Assembly (NCBI GenBank): GCA_016201645.1
Contig: JACQCL010000027.1
Location: 1 to 16,737, forward strand
DNA: 16,737 nt
Direction of reading: 5' to 3'
Source of the DNA: Candidatus Rokuibacteriota bacterium
Lineage (GTDB): Bacteria > Methylomirabilota > Methylomirabilia > Rokubacteriales > CSP1-6
A program made the translations under genes and the position numbers. Every line of letters starts with the position of its first letter. Position 1 is the stretch's first letter. The notes beneath the pieces are model-generated. The model searched no databases. It was given only the letters and a program-made list of their open reading frames with translations, and had not been told where the DNA came from. This document shows, one piece after another, positions 13,172-16,737 of the stretch.

Positions 13172-13515
13172 CAGCGTCCGAACACCTTCGCCTTGATCCG
13201 CGCGGGGACCCAGGCGGCGAATCGCCGGGCAACGGCGGCGCTCTTCTCGAGCATCGCGGGGTTCCCGGGCCAATGCTTGAGGAGCAGGTCCCGGTCGAGA
13301 TGATTCAGGAGCCCGTCCACGATGACGGCCACCAGGATCACGTCGTCCAAATAGCCAACGAAGGGGATGAAATCCGGGATCAAATCCACGGGGCTCGCCA
13401 GATAGGCCGCCATAGCCCCCAGCGCCACCTTGGCGGTCCCCGGCACGGCCGGATCGGCGAGGAGTCGCCCGAGGAGCAGCGCTAGGTTGGGCAGGAGCAG
13501 CAGGAGCTCCTTCAT
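13171..13515 (-). CDS. DUF1232 (YkvA-like) small membrane protein
   Basis: A 114-residue protein with the DUF1232 hallmark YLASPVDLIPDFIPFVGYLDD (in the segment 38-58) and hydrophobic stretches at about 3-20 and 57-71. Members are membrane-associated proteins of unknown biochemical function. The ATG at 13515 overlaps the stop of the Fe-S oxidoreductase (ATGA), and its own stop overlaps the permease start (TGATG), so it is translationally wedged between both. A longer frame up to 13710 is only the shadow of the oxidoreductase gene. No catalytic residues are recognisable. Its placement within a transport/respiration operon is the only functional hint. Confidence 0.88.
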   Translation of the reverse strand: MKELLLLLPNLALLLGRLLADPAVPGTAKVALGAMAAYLASPVDLIPDFIPFVGYLDDVILVAVIVDGLLNHLDRDLLLKHWPGNPAMLEKSAAVARRFAAWVPARIKAKVFGR

Positions 13516-15497
13516 GACTCCAGGCTCTCCGCCACCACCTCGGAAACGTCCTTCGCCTGGAGGCTCTCCTCCACGCCCTTGACCTTCCGGCCCAGGTCCA
13601 TCATGGCGAGGCAGAAGGGGCAGGCGGACCCGACGACGTCGGGCTTCACCGTGAGCGCCTCCTCGACGCGGATCAGGTTCACCCGCTTTTCGGAGCGCAC
13701 CTCCATCCACATGTGCCCGCCGCCGCCGCCGCAGCAGAGGCCGCGCTCGCGGTTCCGCGGCATCTCGACCAGCTCGACGCCCGGCACGGCCCTCAGCACC
13801 TCCCGCGGCGCCTCGGTGATGCCGTTGTAGCGGCTCAGGTAGCAGGAGTCGTGGAAGGTGATGCGTTGTTTGATCGGCTTCAGGGGCCGGATGCGACCGT
13901 CGCGGAGGAGCTGGCGAATCACGACGGAGTGGTGCAGCACCTCGAACTCCCCGCCGAACTGAGGGAACTCGTGCAGGATCGTATTGAAGCAGTGAGGACA
14001 GTGGGTGATGACCTTCCTGAAGGTGTACTTTTTGAGATTCGCGACGTTCTCCTGCTGGAGCGTCTGGTAGAGATACTCCTCGCCCAGCCGCCGCGCGACC
14101 TCCCCGTGGCAGCGCTCCTCCTGCATGACCGCGAACGACACCCCCGCCGCCCTGAGGATCTTCACCACCGAACGGGCAATCGCCTGGTTGCGGCGATCGT
14201 ACGAGGCCGAGCAGCCCACCCAGTAGAGATATTCCACCTCGCGTCCTTCTTCGAGAACCGGGACCTCCAGCCCCTCAGCCCACTTGAGGCGGTCCGCCGG
14301 CGGGAGGCCCCAGGGGTTGCCCGCGCGCTGGATGTTCTGAAGCGACTGCGGCGCCGTGGAGGGGAGCGCGCCCTCGGAGAGCGCCAGGTAGCGGCGCAGG
14401 TCAATGATGGTGTCCACGATGTCAATGAACGCGGGGCACGCCTCGACGCAGGCCATGCAGGTCGTGCAGGCCCAGAGCTCCTCCGGCGCGATGAGTGCAC
14501 CGTGGATCGGCCCCGGCTTCCCGCCCTGCATGTGGTCGCGCAGCTTCACGATGATCTGCTTCGGGTTCAGCCTGGTGCCGGCCATGTGGGCCGGGCAGAC
14601 CTCCTGGCAGCGGCCGCACTCGGTGCACGCCTCGAAGTCCAGCCGCCGCTTCCAGGAAAACTCCTCGATCTTCGAGACGCCGAGCGTCTCAGCCTCCTCG
14701 ATGTGGGGGATCGCCGCGATCTCGCCGCGCGGTTTCAGCTTCACGAAGAACGCGTTCAGCGGCGTCGTGATCAGGTGCATGAAGTACGAGTACGGAATCA
14801 GCGCGATAAAGCCGAGGGCGAGGACGGCATGGAAGAGCCACGTCCCAAGGTGGAGCCCGCGGAGGACCTCTTCCCCCATCCCGAGCGCGAGAAAGCCTTG
14901 AGCCATCACGTACCCCACGGGCGACCACGGGGCCCACTCGGGTCTCACCGCCGCGAGGCGCGCGGCCTCGATCACAAAGCCGGTGACGTTGATCAGGAAC
15001 AAAAGCCCGAGCGCCCAGAAAAAGCGCGCTGTCGCGTCAAGCCAGAGGGGACGGACGACGTAGCGCCGGTAGAGCGCCATGCCCAGGCCGATGACGAAGA
15101 ACAGGCCGAAGAGGTCGAGCACCGTCTCGTAGGCGAGGTAGAAGGTCCCCTTCAGGAGCTTCAGGCCGAAGAATGGAAGCGTGATGTCGTAGTCAATCGT
15201 GGCGAGGACCGTGCCCATGAACAGCGCCAGGAAGCCCCAGAACATGATCGCGTGCATCACGCCCGGGTACGCCTGCGAGAGGATACGAGCCTGACCGAGC
15301 GCCTCTCTCATGACGAACCAGACGCGCTCGGGGATCCTGTCGAAGCGCGACTCCGGCGCTCCATGGCGCCAGAGTCTGATGTGTTGCCAGAGACCAAAGA
15401 AGAAGATGCCGACAGCGACCACAGCACCGGCGTAGAGCGCGATCTGAGCCCACACGGGGACGTTCCAGAACGTATCGCGGAACGGGACGCCGCTCAT
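13512..15497 (-). CDS. Membrane Fe-S oxidoreductase, ETF:quinone (EMO/HdrD-like) type
   Basis: A 661-residue fusion. Residues 1-250 form about six membrane segments of the nitrate-reductase-gamma kind, with candidate heme histidines H82, H223 and H241. Two 4Fe-4S motifs follow: C291-C294-C297-C301 and C344-C347-C350-C354. Then come two CCG domains. The second is canonical (C552, C588-C589, C626-C629). The first has C429, C463 and C500-C503, with RC in place of the CC pair. Such proteins take electrons from EtfAB or similar donors and reduce quinone; HdrD and GlpC share the CCG part. No etf genes are here, so the partner is inferred. ATG 15497 is preceded by TAAGAT 9 nt upstream and no ribosome site. 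It overlaps DUF1232 by 4 nt. Confidence 0.92.
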   Translation of the reverse strand: MSGVPFRDTFWNVPVWAQIALYAGAVVAVGIFFFGLWQHIRLWRHGAPESRFDRIPERVWFVMREALGQARILSQAYPGVMHAIMFWGFLALFMGTVLATIDYDITLPFFGLKLLKGTFYLAYETVLDLFGLFFVIGLGMALYRRYVVRPLWLDATARFFWALGLLFLINVTGFVIEAARLAAVRPEWAPWSPVGYVMAQGFLALGMGEEVLRGLHLGTWLFHAVLALGFIALIPYSYFMHLITTPLNAFFVKLKPRGEIAAIPHIEEAETLGVSKIEEFSWKRRLDFEACTECGRCQEVCPAHMAGTRLNPKQIIVKLRDHMQGGKPGPIHGALIAPEELWACTTCMACVEACPAFIDIVDTIIDLRRYLALSEGALPSTAPQSLQNIQRAGNPWGLPPADRLKWAEGLEVPVLEEGREVEYLYWVGCSASYDRRNQAIARSVVKILRAAGVSFAVMQEERCHGEVARRLGEEYLYQTLQQENVANLKKYTFRKVITHCPHCFNTILHEFPQFGGEFEVLHHSVVIRQLLRDGRIRPLKPIKQRITFHDSCYLSRYNGITEAPREVLRAVPGVELVEMPRNRERGLCCGGGGGHMWMEVRSEKRVNLIRVEEALTVKPDVVGSACPFCLAMMDLGRKVKGVEESLQAKDVSEVVAESLES

Positions 15498-15506
15498 GTG
15501 AGGCTC

Positions 15507-15512
15507 ATCTTA
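15507..15512 (-). promoter_or_regulatory. Possible -10 box before the Fe-S oxidoreductase
   Basis: TAAGAT on the minus strand is 9 nt before ATG 15497, placing +1 about 2 nt upstream of the start. The -35 region is weak (CTCACG). The meaB stop lies only 23 nt upstream, so read-through from meaB is the alternative. Confidence 0.3.
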
Positions 15513-15520
15513 GCACGGCG

Positions 15521-16507
15521 TCACTGCGGCGTGAGGAGGTCAGGGCGTCTCAGAATCTCCTGAACGGCGGAGTACGGGTCCAGGCGGCCATCGGCGACGG
15601 CTTCGAAGGTGGCCGCGAGGTTCCCGTCGGCCTTAAGCCGGCGGCTCACCTGCTCGGTGAACTCCTCGACAAGCAGCGCCTGGAGCCCCGCCCGGCGCCG
15701 CGCCTGGCGCCGTTTTTCCAGGGCCCCCGAGGTTTCGAGAAGACTCCGATGCCGCTTGACCTCGGCGAGGAGCTCCTCGATGCCGACCCCATTCTGGGCC
15801 TGCGTCGCGAGGGCCGGGATTTCCCACTCGATGTCCTTCGGCGCCTGGGAACCGGCGCGGTGGAGGTGCGTCATAAAGCGGAGCTCGGTGATCAGCGGGT
15901 TGGCACCGTCCCGGTCGGCCTTGTTGACGACGAAGATGTCGGCAACCTCCATGAGCCCTGCCTTCATGGTCTGGATCGCATCGCCGGATTCCGGGACCAG
16001 GACCACCACCGTCGTGTCGGCCTGCTTGATGATGTCGAGCTCCGTCTGGCCGACTCCGACGGTCTCGATGAGAATCCACTGCTTGCCGAACGCGTCCAGG
16101 AGCCTGATGACGTCGCTGGTGGCGCGCGCCAGGCCGCCCAGGCTCCCCCGCGTGGCCATGCTCCGGATGAAGACTTCCGGGTCCAAGGCGTGCGACTGCA
16201 TGCGGATTCGGTCCCCGAGCACTGCGCCGCCCGTGAACGGACTGGACGGATCCACGGCGACGATGCCCACGGAGGCGCCCTCGGCGCGAAGGAGCGCGGT
16301 GAGCCGGTCCACCACCGTGCTTTTCCCGGAGCCGGGCGGCCCCGTCATCCCCAGCACGTACGCGCGTCCCGTGCGCCCGTGCACTCGTTTCATGATCTCA
16401 CCGACGGCGGCGGAGCGGTTCTCCACCTGGGTAATCAGCCGGGCCAGCGCCAGCCGATCCCCTGCCAGCATCTTCTCGACCAACGCCTCCGTCTTTTGGT
16501 CGAGCAT
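15521..16507 (-). CDS. meaB: Methylmalonyl-CoA mutase-associated GTPase MeaB
   Basis: A 328-residue G3E-class P-loop GTPase that protects and reloads adenosylcobalamin-dependent methylmalonyl-CoA mutase. Visible motifs: Walker A GPPGSGKST (56-64), DPSSPFTGGAVLGDRIRM (86-103), switch ETVGVGQTELD (148-158) and guanine-specific NKAD (195-198). The length is normal. I place the start at ATG 16507. A GTG at 16528 would add seven residues made from the palindromic repeat and is less likely. A G-run about 10 nt upstream is the ribosome site candidate. It follows rimI by 17 nt, an arrangement that suggests co-transcription. The mutase itself is not in the window. ArgK, an old name for this family, is not a separate function. 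Confidence 0.95.
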   Translation of the reverse strand: MLDQKTEALVEKMLAGDRLALARLITQVENRSAAVGEIMKRVHGRTGRAYVLGMTGPPGSGKSTVVDRLTALLRAEGASVGIVAVDPSSPFTGGAVLGDRIRMQSHALDPEVFIRSMATRGSLGGLARATSDVIRLLDAFGKQWILIETVGVGQTELDIIKQADTTVVVLVPESGDAIQTMKAGLMEVADIFVVNKADRDGANPLITELRFMTHLHRAGSQAPKDIEWEIPALATQAQNGVGIEELLAEVKRHRSLLETSGALEKRRQARRRAGLQALLVEEFTEQVSRRLKADGNLAATFEAVADGRLDPYSAVQEILRRPDLLTPQ

Positions 16508-16522
16508 GGGCGTGAAGCCCCC

Positions 16523-16576
16523 CCTCACCCCGCCCTCTCCCCCTTGGGGGGAGAGGATGATGGTGACGGGGTGAGG
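16523..16576. repeat. Nested GC-rich palindromic repeat (REP-like)
   Basis: Outer arms CCTCACCCCG (16523-16532) and CGGGGTGAGG (16567-16576) enclose CCTCTCCCCC (16534-16543) and GGGGGAGAGG (16547-16556) with a short loop. The pattern resembles dispersed palindromes of high-GC genomes. It lies in the 3' end of rimI and 5' of meaB; its outer arm resembles that at 4438-4532. Confidence 0.65.
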
Positions 16577-16737
16577 TCGGCCTTCATGAGCAAGGCATCT
16601 TCCCCTGTGTCAAGGTAGTATCCCTTCCGGCGGCCGATGACCTGGAACCCCAGGTCCTCGTAGAGACCGCGGGCCTCCGTGTTTGCCGGCCGCACCTCCA
16701 GCAGGACGGTGGTCAGCTGGCGGCGGCGCGCATCTTC
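16525..16737 (-). CDS. rimI: Ribosomal protein alanine N-acetyltransferase RimI, C-terminal part
   Basis: The last 70 residues of a GNAT acetyltransferase; the start is beyond the right edge. LEVRPANTEARGLYEDLGF and the following GRRKGYY are the motif B end of RimI, which acetylates the N-terminus of ribosomal protein S18 (family knowledge). The acetyl-CoA P-loop is off-window. The last residues, about TPSPSSSPPKGERAG, are encoded by the palindromic repeat and look like an addition to the usual end after EDALLMKADL. The stop at 16525-16527 is 17 nt before the meaB ATG. The family call rests on the C-terminal motif only, so other GNAT members are possible but less likely. Confidence 0.85.
   Translation of the reverse strand, partial: EDARRRQLTTVLLEVRPANTEARGLYEDLGFQVIGRRKGYYLDTGEDALLMKADLTPSPSSSPPKGERAG

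Noticed and set aside
13713..15563. 616-codon plus-strand open frame opposite the Fe-S oxidoreductase
   Set aside because: Composition is low-complexity with many Arg, Glu and His, no motif, and the minus strand carries intact cluster motifs. Long antisense frames are common in GC-rich DNA.
16508..16528. GTG start for MeaB at 16528
   Set aside because: The codons lie within the palindromic repeat and overlap the rimI stop; ATG 16507 matches the usual N-terminus better.

Overview
The window is high-GC bacterial DNA with short intergenic gaps. Gene content (family III CoA-transferase, branched-chain amino-acid ABC transporter parts, a membrane Fe-S oxidoreductase of the ETF:quinone type, MeaB) and style resemble soil and subsurface lineages such as Candidatus Rokubacteria/Methylomirabilota. 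That assignment is from memory of gene content, not a search. Every recognised protein gene except sppA lies on the minus strand, so those operons read right to left.

Right part (about 9.55-16.74 kb). A partial rimI is followed by meaB, a 661-residue membrane Fe-S oxidoreductase, a DUF1232 protein, a fused LivH-LivM permease and a LivK-type substrate-binding protein. The last four overlap by 1-4 bases or are directly abutted, so they are probably one transcription unit. A coherent reading is uptake of branched-chain amino acids or related substrates, return of acyl-CoA dehydrogenase electrons to quinone, and propionyl-CoA processing through methylmalonyl-CoA mutase. No LivG/LivF ATPase is in the window. 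A small Arg-rich protein with an AT-rich leader follows.

Middle (about 4.4-9.4 kb). An MFS exporter is followed by a compact patatin, sirtuin, 2-keto-4-pentenoate hydratase and CoA-pyrophosphatase unit (gaps of 9-17 bases), then a small four-cysteine protein. Between the last two is the most interesting object here: a candidate free-standing structured RNA on the plus strand (about 4742-4892). It has a TTGACA/17/TAGGGT promoter whose predicted +1 falls on the first base of an 11-bp terminal helix, and an internal hairpin with a GCAA tetraloop. I cannot assign it to a known RNA family.

Left part (1-4.4 kb). The sppA lipoprotein peptidase is divergent from a CoA-transferase/threonine dehydratase pair. 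Both divergent genes have a -10 box 6 nt before the start codon and no ribosome binding site, suggesting leaderless mRNAs. A perfect 10-bp-arm palindrome lies between them. At the far left is a FadR/YsiA-like TetR regulator with its own sigma70-type promoter and an adjacent inverted repeat, followed 9 nt later by an enoyl-CoA hydratase cut by the window edge.

Two GC-rich palindromic dispersed-type repeats (4438-4532 and 16523-16576) supply the C-terminal codons of neighbouring proteins. I saw no tRNA, rRNA, CRISPR array, insertion sequence or phage gene. No gap longer than 300 bases lacks a gene.
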